A stretch of DNA of 64,000 nt from Trebonia sp963777905 (GTDB lineage Bacteria; Actinomycetota; Actinomycetes; Streptosporangiales; Streptosporangiaceae), in contig CAVZSM010000041.1 of assembly GCA_963777905.1 (NCBI GenBank), positions 62,001 to 126,000 of the forward strand, given 5' to 3'. Made by a program: the position numbers and the translations under genes. The notes under the pieces are model-generated. The model saw nothing but the letters and a program-made list of their open reading frames with translations, was not told the DNA's origin and ran no database searches. This document shows, one piece after another, positions 17,374-26,600 of this stretch; the stretch's first letter is position 1; the number at the start of each line of letters is the position of its first letter.

Positions 17374-17988
17374 ATGGCAGGTTCCGCGGCGGAAACCCCG
17401 ACACAGCCGGACGCGCAGCTGCCCGGCCAGCTGCGCGCCTCCGACGCCGAGCGCGACGCGGTGGTCGCCAGGCTGACGGAGGGGTTCGCCGCCGGCCGCC
17501 TCTCGCACGACACGTTCATGTACCGGATGAGCGCGGTGCTCAAAACCCGGCACCGGGCCGACCTGCCGGGCCTGCACGCTGACCTCCCGGCCACGCCTCA
17601 GGAACCAGGCAGGGCCGCGGCCCTTCTCGGCCGGCTCCGCGCCGCGTGGCCCCGGCCCCCGCGCCGGACGGCGCCGTCGCGCCCCGCACGCCCGGCGCCG
17701 TCGCGCACCCTGCCGCCGGTGCCGCTCGCGTTTCCCCGCGGCGCCGGCGACTCGTTCACCATCGGCAGATCTGCCGAGTGCGACCTGGCGATCGCCGACA
17801 TGACGGTGTCCCGCGTGCACGCCACGCTCGAGCGCACGGCGGACGGGTGGCTGCTCACCGACCTGTCCTCGACCAACGGCACCCGGGTGAACGGCTGGCG
17901 GGCGCGCGGCCGGGTGCCGGTCACGGCCGGGGACGTGGTGAGCTTCGGGAACGCACAGTATTCGCTGCGCGCAGCGGACCGCGAATAG
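17374..17988 (+). CDS. DUF1707-FHA domain protein
   Basis: A 204-residue two-domain protein. Residues about 21-60 (LRASDAERDAVVARLTEGFAAG followed by GRLSHDTF) are a DUF1707 module. A Pro/Arg linker follows, then a forkhead-associated domain from about 115 to 200 with the phosphothreonine-binding residues in FTIGRSAECDLAI, VSRVHATLE and STNGTRVNG. FHA domains read Ser/Thr-kinase signals, so this is probably an adaptor in a phospho-signalling pathway. No kinase gene adjoins. The ATG at 17374 was chosen because the DUF1707 core follows within 20 residues. Confidence 0.88.
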   Translation: MAGSAAETPTQPDAQLPGQLRASDAERDAVVARLTEGFAAGRLSHDTFMYRMSAVLKTRHRADLPGLHADLPATPQEPGRAAALLGRLRAAWPRPPRRTAPSRPARPAPSRTLPPVPLAFPRGAGDSFTIGRSAECDLAIADMTVSRVHATLERTADGWLLTDLSSTNGTRVNGWRARGRVPVTAGDVVSFGNAQYSLRAADRE

Positions 17989-18007
17989 CCCGGTAAAGTC
18001 AGGAAGC

Positions 18008-18763
18008 GTGACAACAGTTCTGCTTGTCCGCCATGGCCTGACGGCTAGCACGGGGCACGTGCTGACAGGCTGGACACAAGGCGTCGGCCTCGACGAACGG
18101 GGCAGGGAGCAGGCCAAGGCGCTCGCCGCCCGGCTGGCGCCGGTTCCGCTCGCGGCGATCGTCACCAGCCCGCTCGAGCGCTGCCAGGAGACCGCGGAGG
18201 CCATCGCCGGCGCGCGTGACGGCGGCCCGGCCCCGGCCGCCGACGAGCGGGTGGGGGAATGCCGGTACGGCGACTGGACGGGAAAGCCGCTGAAGGAACT
18301 CGAAAAGGACCCGCTCTGGCCGGTGGTGCAGGCGCACCCGAGCGCGGTCAGGTTCCCTGGCAGCGCCGGCGAGTCGATGCTCGACATGCAGCACCGCGCG
18401 GTCACGGCGGTGCGGGACTGGAACGCCAGGCTGGGCAAGGACGCGACCTACCTGGTCTGCTCGCACGGCGACGTCATCAAGGCGATCGTGGCGGATAGCC
18501 TGGGTTTGCACCTGGACCAGTGCCAGCGGATCGTGGCCGATCCCTGCTCGCTGACCGTGATCCGCTACACGCCGCTGCGCCCCTTCCTGATCCGGCTGAA
18601 CGACGTGGGAGGCGCCGTGGATGACCTGCTGCCGCGCCCCGTCGCCCCCGATGGTGCGGGCCACGAGAGCGATGCCGTGGTCGGCGGCGGCGCGGGCAGC
18701 GGTCCGGACGGCAGCCAAGGCGCCGCCCTCGTTGGCGGCGGGCCTGGCGGCGCGGGAGGATAG
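18008..18763 (+). CDS. Histidine phosphatase superfamily protein (MSMEG_4193 type)
   Basis: A 251-residue branch-1 histidine phosphatase. The phospho-accepting His lies in LLVRHGLTAS near residue 8 and the second catalytic His in CSHGDVIKAIVADSLG, with SPLERCQETAEA and the acid EC between them. The subfamily is annotated in actinobacteria as MSMEG_4193-type phosphomutase, but substrate is unproven. It starts with GTG at 18008. The last ~50 residues are Gly/Ala-rich. It is 4 bases upstream of the DUF3090 gene, forming a conserved actinobacterial trio with DUF3090 and the SCO1664-type protein. Confidence 0.87.
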   Translation: MTTVLLVRHGLTASTGHVLTGWTQGVGLDERGREQAKALAARLAPVPLAAIVTSPLERCQETAEAIAGARDGGPAPAADERVGECRYGDWTGKPLKELEKDPLWPVVQAHPSAVRFPGSAGESMLDMQHRAVTAVRDWNARLGKDATYLVCSHGDVIKAIVADSLGLHLDQCQRIVADPCSLTVIRYTPLRPFLIRLNDVGGAVDDLLPRPVAPDGAGHESDAVVGGGAGSGPDGSQGAALVGGGPGGAGG

Positions 18764-18767
18764 GACT

Positions 18768-19331
18768 ATGCCGGTCTATTACTATGACCCGCCGGACAGG
18801 TTCGTGGCCGGCTCGGTAGGGCAGCCGGGAGACCGCACGTTCTACCTGCAGGCGACTTCCAGTGGCCGCGTGACCAGCGTTGTCCTGGAGAAGTTCCAGG
18901 TAAGCCTGCTGGCCGAACGCATCGACGAGCTGCTCGACGAGGTGCTGCGCCGCACCGGCGGAGACCCCGTCATCCCGGCCGCGGCGCCGGCCGCGCTCCG
19001 TGACGACGCCCCGCTCGACCTGCCGCTCACCGAGGAGTTCCGGGTCGGCGCGATCGCGCTCGCCTGGGACAGCGACGGCGACCGGGTCGTGATCGAGGCG
19101 CAGGAGGAAAGCGAGGAGCCGGTCGAGCCGCTCGCGGAGGACGTGCCGCCCGACGGCCCCGGCGTGCTGCGGGTGCGGCTCACGCCTGGCGCGGCGCGGG
19201 CGTTCGCGCAGCGCGCGCTGCAGCTGGTGGCGGCCGGACGGCCGCCCTGCCCGCTGTGCGGGCTGCCGCTGGACGCCGCCGGGCACGTCTGCCCGCGGCA
19301 GAACGGCCACCGGGCCGGCAATGCCGGATAA
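18768..19331 (+). CDS. DUF3090 family protein
   Basis: A 187-residue protein starting MPVYYYDPPDRFVAGSVG, the hallmark opening of DUF3090, and ending in a Cys cluster CPLCGLPL...HVCPRQNGH that looks like a zinc-binding knuckle. Biochemical role unknown. It lies 4 bases after the phosphatase gene and overlaps the SCO1664-type gene by 11 bases, so the three are probably translated together. The constant companionship suggests a shared pathway. Confidence 0.9.
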   Translation: MPVYYYDPPDRFVAGSVGQPGDRTFYLQATSSGRVTSVVLEKFQVSLLAERIDELLDEVLRRTGGDPVIPAAAPAALRDDAPLDLPLTEEFRVGAIALAWDSDGDRVVIEAQEESEEPVEPLAEDVPPDGPGVLRVRLTPGAARAFAQRALQLVAAGRPPCPLCGLPLDAAGHVCPRQNGHRAGNAG

Positions 19332-20076
19332 CGCCGCGACCGCCGGCCTGGATATCCCGGACGGCGAACGTGCCGCGCTCGAGCTGCTCGAGCGCGGCGC
19401 CCTGGAGGTAGAAGGCCGCCTCGTCGGCGCGTCCAACGCCACCCTGTACTGCACGATCAAGGGCGGGGGCGCCGAGGCGAACTGCGTGTACAAGCCGGTC
19501 GCGGGTGAGCGGCCGCTGTGGGACTTCCCGACCGGGACGCTCGCGGGCCGGGAGGTCGCCGCCTACGCGGTGTCCCGGGCCGCGGGCTGGAACGTCGTGC
19601 CGCCGACCGTGATGCGCGACGGGCCATTCGGCCCGGGCATGTGCCAGCTGTGGATCGACCTGGACCCCGAGGTGGACCTGGTCGCGCTGTCCCGCCGCAG
19701 CGACCACGCAGGGCTGCGCGAGATGGCGGTGTTCAACGCGGTCGTCAACAACGCCGACAGGAAGATCGGCCACCTGCTGCCGGTCACCGACGGCCACCTC
19801 TACGGCTGCGACCACGGGGTCTGCTTCGCCGAGGAGTACAAGCTGCGCACTGTGCTCTGGCAGTGGCGCGGCAAGGCGCTGCCGCGGCGCTCGGTCGAGG
19901 CTCTCCGCCGCCTCGCCGACGACATGGCCGCCGGCTGGCTGGCCGACGAACTGTCCAAGCACCTGACCAGGCGCGAGATCAACGCCACCAGGTCCCGGGT
20001 GGCCAAGCTGCTCAAGCACCCCACGTACCCGTACCCGTCAGAGGACTGGCCCGCCATCCCCTGGCCCCCGGTGTGA
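19321..20076 (+). CDS. SCO1664-type PI3/4-kinase-like protein
   Basis: A 251-residue protein. Conserved features include NCVYKPVAGERPLWDFPTG (candidate nucleotide-binding lysine in VYKP), GREVAAYAVSRAAGW, a catalytic-loop-like FNAVVNNADRKIGH, and CDHGVCF as a possible metal-binding loop. These resemble a compact PI3/4-kinase fold, and the family is called SCO1664-type in actinobacteria. The actual substrate is unknown. It overlaps DUF3090 by 11 bases. In many actinobacteria the mycothiol gene mshC lies near this cluster; here a pseudokinase/flippase gene follows instead. Confidence 0.85.
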   Translation: MPDNAATAGLDIPDGERAALELLERGALEVEGRLVGASNATLYCTIKGGGAEANCVYKPVAGERPLWDFPTGTLAGREVAAYAVSRAAGWNVVPPTVMRDGPFGPGMCQLWIDLDPEVDLVALSRRSDHAGLREMAVFNAVVNNADRKIGHLLPVTDGHLYGCDHGVCFAEEYKLRTVLWQWRGKALPRRSVEALRRLADDMAAGWLADELSKHLTRREINATRSRVAKLLKHPTYPYPSEDWPAIPWPPV

Positions 20077-20186
20077 CCCCGACGTGCTGGGCGGGGATTG
20101 CGCGGCTGGCCCGGGTGCTGTTTGCTTAACCTGAGCGCCGGCGAGCAAGGCCGGGTCGGATAACCGCCGTACGCAGGAGGAGCCCG

Positions 20187-22604
20187 ATGGCTACGGTGGC
20201 CAGCGAGAGCGCTCCCGGAACGCGGCATCCGCTGGCCCAGCGCCTGCGCGCGGCGGCGCTCGGGCCGCACGGCGGGGGGACGACCCGGCGCCGGGCATCG
20301 GACGTGTTCCGGCTCGGGTTGGCGATCGTCGTGGTGGCGGTGTCCATCCCGGTCATGCAGGCCAACTCGGCCGCCGAACTGCGCATCGTCCGGTTCATGC
20401 ACCCGCCGCCGGCGGCGATCAGCTGGCTCGTCACGTCCGTCTTCTGGCTCGGATCGGCAGGGGTCATCGGGCTTCTCGTCATCGTCGGGCTCCTCGTCCC
20501 GCGGCTGACCGCCATCCGGTGGACCGCAGTGGCCGCCGTGCTGACCGTGGCTGTCTGCGCCCTGCTCAGCGTGGTTCTCGGCCCGGCGGGCGGGCGGCCG
20601 CCGGCCGAGGAGCTAGCCGGAGTGAACACCGGTTACCCGGTCACCGAGCTCGCGGTCACCATCGCCATGGCGGCGACCGCAGTTCCCTACCTGAGCCGTC
20701 CGTTGCACCGGACGGTCTCGTTCCTGATCACCCTCGCCGTCTTGGCCGCGATCTGCGCCGGGCAAGCCCTCCCGGTCAACGCGATCTCCAGCGTGGCGCT
20801 GGGGTGGGGCGTGGCCGCGGCCCTGCACCTGGTCACGGGATCCCCGGTGGGCCTGCTTTCGTCAGCGGAGGTCACGGACTGGATCGCGGACCTGAAGGTC
20901 GCGGTCGGCGATATCACGCGGGCGCCCCGCCAGGTCTGGGGAGTTGAGCGGTTCGCCGGCCGGGATCCGGCGGGCAGCCAGATCGAGCTGTCGGTCTACG
21001 GCCGCGACGCGTCCGATGCCCGCGTGCTGGCCAAAGTGTGGCGCTTTGCCGTCTACCGGGATTCGGGACCCACCCTGATCCTGGACCGCCTCCAGCAAGT
21101 CGAGCACGAGGCCTACCTCACCCTGATGGCCGAACGCGCCAGCGTCCTGGTGCCCGACGTGCTCGCCGCCGGCCAGTTCGGGCCCAGCGGGGACGCGGCA
21201 CTGGTGACCAGGGTGCCCGACGGGCCGGTCCTGGCGCAGGCCACGGAAACCGACCTCACTGACCGCACGCTGGATGAGATCCTGCTGGCCGTGTTGCGGA
21301 TGCGCGCCACCGGGATAGCCCACGGGGCGCTTGGCGCCGACACGATCGTCATCTCCGAGCAGGGCGTCTGCATCCGGGACTTCCGCCGGGCGACCGCCTC
21401 GGCCCCGGCCAGCCGCGTGGACACCGACCTGGCGGCCGTACTGGCAGCGGTCGCCGTGCGGGCCGGCCCGGAGCGTACCGCGGCGGCGGCGGCCCGGGTC
21501 CTGGACGCCGCCACCGCCCGCGGCGCCCTGGTGCACCTGCAGCGCTCGGCGCTGGATCCGGACACGGTGGGCGTGCTGCAGGGCCGCAAGGAGCTGCTCC
21601 CGCGGCTGCGCGAAGAGGTAGCCAGCGGGGTCGGCATCGAAGTGCCCAGGCTCGCGGAGGAAAAACGGATCAGCTGGACCAACCTCGTGTTCGGCATCGG
21701 CTCGCTGATCGGTCTCTGGGCGATCATCGGCATCCTGTCCGGCGCCGGCAGCTCCCTGGAGGCCATCAAGGGCGCGAGCTGGGGATGGGTGGCGGTGACG
21801 TTCGTCCTCGCCCAGCTCCCGATGCTGCTGGGAGGCTTGGTCCTGATGGGCTCCGCGACCGGCGACCTGCCGTTCGGCCGGTGCGTCGCGCTGGAGACCT
21901 CCAATGCCTTTACCGCGCTGGTCGGCGGCGACGTCGCCGTCTTCGCGATCCGGGTCAGGTTTTTCCAGCGCCAGGGATACGAGGCGGCGGAGGCGGTGAG
22001 CGCCGGCGCCATCGCGACCACGGCATGGTGGGTTGTCAAGGCCCTGCTGTTCATCGTCGCCCTCCCGTTCGCCGCGGGGGACTTCAAGGCCGCGTCAGGT
22101 GAAAGCGGCGACCAGAAGATCGTCTGGATCGTCCTGCTGATCGTCCTCGTGGTGGGCGTCATCGCTGCGGTGATCACGCTGGTACCGCGGCTGCGGCGGC
22201 TGGCGAGCAGCCGGGTCCGCCCGTATCTGGTCAGCATATGGGCCAACCTCAAGACCATCGCCGTCGAGCCGCGCAAGATGACCTATGTGCTGGTCGGCAC
22301 GACCGTGGCGCAGCTCCTGTCCGCCCTGGCCCTCGGCGCGGCGCTGCACGCGGTCGGGGAGCAGGCGAGCATCGCGACGCTGCTCACGGTCAACACGCTG
22401 GCTGGCCTCATCGGCGGCGCCATCCCGGTCCCCGGCGGCGCGGGCGTCGTGGAAGCCGGCCTGATCGCCGGGCTCGTCAGCGCCGGCATACCCCAGGATC
22501 AGGCCGTCGCGGCGGTGCTCATCCAGCGGTTTTTCACGACCTACCTGCCCCCGGTCTGGGGCTGGCTGACCCTGGCCTGGATGCGCCGCCGCGAATACGT
22601 ATGA
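20187..22604 (+). CDS. Pseudokinase-LPG synthase transmembrane (flippase-like) fusion
   Basis: An 805-residue protein in three parts. Residues ~45-235 have about five to six membrane segments. Residues ~250-490 resemble an ABC1/RIO-like kinase lobe (VEHEAYLTLMAERASVLVPDV and DGPVLAQ). Residues ~505-800 are the lysylphosphatidylglycerol synthase-type transmembrane domain, with GGAIPVPGGAGVVEAGLIAGL near the end. The kinase catalytic loop reads HGALGADTIVI (H379-G-A381) where active enzymes have HGD, and the DFG equivalent is DFR (D398). It is therefore probably a pseudokinase regulating or docking a lipid or glycan flippase. ATG 20187 follows AGGAGGAG. Confidence 0.83.
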   Translation: MATVASESAPGTRHPLAQRLRAAALGPHGGGTTRRRASDVFRLGLAIVVVAVSIPVMQANSAAELRIVRFMHPPPAAISWLVTSVFWLGSAGVIGLLVIVGLLVPRLTAIRWTAVAAVLTVAVCALLSVVLGPAGGRPPAEELAGVNTGYPVTELAVTIAMAATAVPYLSRPLHRTVSFLITLAVLAAICAGQALPVNAISSVALGWGVAAALHLVTGSPVGLLSSAEVTDWIADLKVAVGDITRAPRQVWGVERFAGRDPAGSQIELSVYGRDASDARVLAKVWRFAVYRDSGPTLILDRLQQVEHEAYLTLMAERASVLVPDVLAAGQFGPSGDAALVTRVPDGPVLAQATETDLTDRTLDEILLAVLRMRATGIAHGALGADTIVISEQGVCIRDFRRATASAPASRVDTDLAAVLAAVAVRAGPERTAAAAARVLDAATARGALVHLQRSALDPDTVGVLQGRKELLPRLREEVASGVGIEVPRLAEEKRISWTNLVFGIGSLIGLWAIIGILSGAGSSLEAIKGASWGWVAVTFVLAQLPMLLGGLVLMGSATGDLPFGRCVALETSNAFTALVGGDVAVFAIRVRFFQRQGYEAAEAVSAGAIATTAWWVVKALLFIVALPFAAGDFKAASGESGDQKIVWIVLLIVLVVGVIAAVITLVPRLRRLASSRVRPYLVSIWANLKTIAVEPRKMTYVLVGTTVAQLLSALALGAALHAVGEQASIATLLTVNTLAGLIGGAIPVPGGAGVVEAGLIAGLVSAGIPQDQAVAAVLIQRFFTTYLPPVWGWLTLAWMRRREYV

Positions 22605-22626
22605 CCAGGCAGTCGTAAAGCGCGAC

Positions 22627-23496
22627 TTACAGGTCGCCGACGTCGCCGCGGTTGCCGCGGCGACGCAGGTACCGCTCGAACTCGCGGGCGATCGCGTCGC
22701 CGGACGCCTCGGGCAGGTCGGTGGCGTCCTTGGCTTCTTCGAGCGTGCGCACGTACTCGGCCACGTCGGAGTCCTGCTGGGCGAGCTCATCGACGCCGCG
22801 CTCCCAGGCACGTGCCTCCTCGGGCAGGTCGCCCTGGGGCAGCGATACGTCCAGGATGTCCTCGACGCTCCGCAGCAGCGCCAGCGTCACCTTCGGCGAG
22901 GGCGACTGCGCCACGTAGTGCGGGACCGAGGCCCACAGCGAGACCGTCTGGATGTCCGCGACGGCACAGCTGTACTGCAGCACGCCCACGATCCCTGACG
23001 AACCCTTGTAGTCGGACGCCTCGCCGCCGACCCCGCGCAGCAGCTGCGTGCTGGACCCGCTGACCGTCACCGGCACCGGCCGGGTGTGCGGCGAGTCGGC
23101 GAGCAGCGCGCCGGCCAGGATCAGCGTCTCTACGCCTAGCTCGGTGAAGCCGCTGATCAGCTCGTCGGTGAAGCCGCGCCAGCGCATGTTCGGCTCGACC
23201 CCGTGCACGAGCACGACGTCCCTGCTCAGCCCCGTGGCGGCGGTGCGCGCCAGGGACAGCCGGGTGGTCGGCCAGATCAGCCGCTCGGTCTTCCCGGCGA
23301 CCACCTCGATCACGGGCCGGTTCACCTGGAAGTCGTAGAAGTCATCAGGGTCGATGGCGGCGATGGGGGTGGACTGCCACGCGATGCCCAGGTGGTTGAC
23401 TACGCCGCTCGCGGCTTCCGCCGCGTCATTCCACCCCTCGAAAGCGGCGATCGCCACCGGATGCTCAAGCGGGCCGTCGACGTCGCTGAACTTGAT
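22627..23496 (-). CDS. PAC2 family protein, probable ATC start
   Basis: A PAC2-domain protein (proteasome-assembly-chaperone-like ATP-grasp-adjacent family) with the actinobacterial signatures IAAFEGWNDAAEAA, PTTRLSLART, LVHGVEPNMRW, SLWASVPHYVAQSPSPK and a C-terminal helical tail ending YLRRRGNRGDVGDL. The first standard start (GTG 23457) would remove the segment IKFSDVDGPLEHP that corresponds to the usual N-terminus. A near-perfect ribosome site GGAGGAGG (complement of 23504-23511) sits 7 bases before an in-frame ATC at 23496, so I place the start there. Function in actinobacteria is unknown. Upstream and divergent is metH. Confidence 0.82.
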   Translation of the reverse strand: MKFSDVDGPLEHPVAIAAFEGWNDAAEAASGVVNHLGIAWQSTPIAAIDPDDFYDFQVNRPVIEVVAGKTERLIWPTTRLSLARTAATGLSRDVVLVHGVEPNMRWRGFTDELISGFTELGVETLILAGALLADSPHTRPVPVTVSGSSTQLLRGVGGEASDYKGSSGIVGVLQYSCAVADIQTVSLWASVPHYVAQSPSPKVTLALLRSVEDILDVSLPQGDLPEEARAWERGVDELAQQDSDVAEYVRTLEEAKDATDLPEASGDAIAREFERYLRRRGNRGDVGDL

Positions 23497-23607
23497 GACT
23501 TCACCTCCTCCTGAATCACGACGGGCTCATGCCCCTGACTACAGCCTACGTCGCCCCGTACCCCGGATACGTTACCTGTGGTAGCCACAGTTTTTAGGGC
23601 ATACCTT

Positions 23608-23636
23608 TTGTGTCTGACCATAAGGGCGTCTACACT
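23608..23636 (+). promoter_or_regulatory. Candidate sigma-70-like promoter of metH
   Basis: TTGTGT (23608-23613) and TACACT (23631-23636) are separated by exactly 17 bases. A transcript would start about 7 bases later, close to the ATG at 23646. The ~110-base leader region is too short for a cobalamin riboswitch and shows no B12-box-like sequence. Confidence 0.4.
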
Positions 23637-23645
23637 CAGGAGCCT

Positions 23646-26600
23646 ATGAGCGGGCGTGCGATCACACAAGTTACCGAACGGGCCGTCGCGCTGCGCGGGG
23701 CCCTCACCGAGCGGGTCGTCGTCGCGGACGGCGCGATGGGCACGATGCTGCAAGCCAGCGAGGCTACCCTCGCGGACTTCCGCGGTCACGAGGGCTGTAA
23801 CGAGGTGCTCAACGTGACGCGCCCCGACATCGTGCGGGCGGTGCACGACGCGTACTTCGACGCGGGCGCCGACTGCGTCACGACGAACACGTTCGGGGCC
23901 AACCTGGGGAACCTGAGCGAGTACGACATCCCCGAGCGGATCGCCGAGCTGTCGGAGGCCGGCGCCCGGCTGGCCCGCGAGGCGGCGGACGCGAGCGCGG
24001 CGGCCGTCGGCCGCCCGCGCTGGGTGCTCGGCTCGATCGGCCCGGGCACGAAACTGCCGACGCTCGGCCACGTCACCTTCCGCGAGCTGCGCGACTCCTA
24101 CTACGAGAACGCGGCCGGGCTGCTGCGCGGCGGCGCGGACGCGCTGATCATCGAGACCTGCCCGGACCTGCTCCAGGCGAAGGCGGCGATCATCGGGGCG
24201 AAGCGAGCGGTCGCGGCGCTCGCCCCTGACGCGCTCGTCATCGCGCAGCTGACCATCGAGACGACCGGGACCATGCTGCTCGGCAGCGAGATCGGCGCGG
24301 CGCTGACCGCCCTCGAGCCGCTCGGCGTCGACGTGATCGGGCTGAACTGCGCGACCGGCCCCGGCGAGATGAGCGAGCACCTGCGGTACCTCGCCGCGCA
24401 CGCGCGGATCCCGATCTCCTGCGAGCCGAACGCCGGCCTGCCGGAACTGACCTCTGACGGCGCCTATTACCCGCTGACCCCCGGCGAGCTCGCCGACGCG
24501 CACGACCGGTTCACCGCCGAGTTCGGGCTGTCCCTGGTCGGCGGCTGCTGCGGGACGACGCCCGAGCACATCGCCGCGCTCGTCGAGCGCCTCGGCGCCG
24601 GCCAGGCGAGGCCCGCGGGCCGCCCGCTCGGCCGGCGGTCGCCCGACCCTGAGCCGGGAGTGGCGTCGCTGTACAGCCACGTGCCGTTCCGGCAGGACAC
24701 CGCGTTCCTCGCGATCGGGGAGCGGACCAACGCCAACGGCTCGAAGGCGTTCCGCGAGGCGATGATCGCCGACAAGTTCGAGGACTGCGTGGCGATCGCG
24801 CGCGGCCAGACCAGGGACGGCGCGCACCTGCTCGACGTGTGCGTGGACTACGTCGGCCGCGACGGCGTCGCCGACATGCGCGAGATCGCCGGACGGCTGG
24901 CGACCGCGGCCACGCTGCCGCTGGTGCTCGACTCCACCGAGCCGGCGGTGATCGAGGCGGGCCTCGAGCTGATCGGCGGCCGCGCCGTCGTCAACTCGGT
25001 CAACTACGAGGACGGCGACGGGCCCGACTCGCGGATCGCCAGGCTGATGCCCCTCATCAAGGAGCACGGCGCCGCGGTGGTCGCGCTGACCATCGACGAG
25101 CGCGGCCAGGCGCGCACCGCGCCGTGGAAGGTGGAGGTCGCCGAGCGGCTGATCCGCGACCTGACGGGCACCTGGGGGATGCACACCGAGGACATCATCG
25201 TCGACTGCCTGACGTTCCCGATCGCCACCGGCCAGGAGGAGACGCGGCGGGACGCGCTGGAGACGATCGAGGCGATCGGCGAGCTGAAGCGGCGCTATCC
25301 GGAGGTGCAGACGACTCTCGGGGTGTCCAACGTGTCGTTCGGGCTGAAGCCGGCCGCGCGCGCCGTGCTGAACTCGGTATTCCTCGCCGAGTGCGTCCAG
25401 GCCGGCCTCGACTCGGCGATCGTGCACCCGTCGAAGATCATGCCGCTGGCGCGCATCCCTGAGGAGCAGCGCGAGGTCGCCCTCGACCTGGTCTACGACC
25501 GGCGCCGGCCCGGCTACGACCCGCTGGCGAAGATGCTGGAGCTGTTCGAGGGCGTGGACGCCACGTCGGCCAAGGCCGAGCGGGCCGCAGAGCTGGCCGG
25601 GCTGCCGCTGTGGGACCGGCTCAAGCGGCGGATCATCGACGGCGAGCGCAACGGCCTCGAGGCCGACCTGGACCTGGCGCTCGCGGAGCGGCCCGCCCTG
25701 GAGATCGTCAACGACGTGCTGCTCGACGGCATGAAGACGGTGGGCGAGCTGTTCGGCTCAGGCCAGATGCAGCTGCCGTTCGTGCTGCAGTCCGCCGAGG
25801 TGATGAAGGCCTCGGTCGGCTACCTGGAGCCGCATATGGAGCGAGCGGACGCGGGCGGCCGGGGCAAGATCGTGCTCGCCACGGTCAGGGGCGACGTGCA
25901 CGACATCGGCAAGAACCTGGTCGACATCATCTTGTCCAATAACGGCTACGACGTCGTAAACATCGGCATCAAGCAGCCGATCTCCTCGATCATCTCCGCC
26001 GCCGAGGAGCACCGGGCCGACGTCATCGGGATGTCGGGCTTGCTGGTGAAGTCCACCGTGGTGATGAGGGACAACCTCGCCGAGCTCAACTCCCGCGGCA
26101 TCGCCGCCCGCTGGCCGGTGCTGCTCGGCGGCGCGGCGCTCACCAGGGCCTACGTCGAGCAGGACCTGGCCGCGCTGTTCCAGGGCGAGGTCCGCTACGC
26201 CCGCGACGCCTTCGAGGGCCTGCGGCTGATGAGCGCCGCGATGGCCGTCAAGCGAGGCGAGCCTGGCGCCGCGCTGCCTGAGCTGCGCACCCGCCGGGTC
26301 CGGGCCCGGGCCAGCGCCGCCGAAACGGCGGAGCAGGACGATCCCGCAGTCAGCAGCGTACGTTCCGGGGATATATCGGCGGAGAACCCGGTGCCGGAGC
26401 CGCCGTTCTTCGGGACGCGCGTGGTGAAGGGCGTGCCGCTCGCGGAGTACGGGGCGTACCTGGACGAGCGGGCGACGTTCATGGGGCAGTGGGGGCTCAA
26501 GCCGTCGCGGAAGGAGGGCGGCCCCGGCTACGAGGAACTGGTGGAGACCGAGGGGCGGCCGCGGCTGCGGATGTGGCTGGAGCGGGCGCAGACCGAGGGG

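Noticed and set aside
23497..23645. Cobalamin riboswitch upstream of metH
   Set aside because: The leader is only about 110-150 bases, shared with the divergent PAC2 gene, and I see no B12-box-like sequence or the needed multi-stem structure.
23400..25427. A 675-residue minus-strand open frame antisense to metH
   Set aside because: It is a composition-driven shadow; metH on the other strand has full domain evidence.
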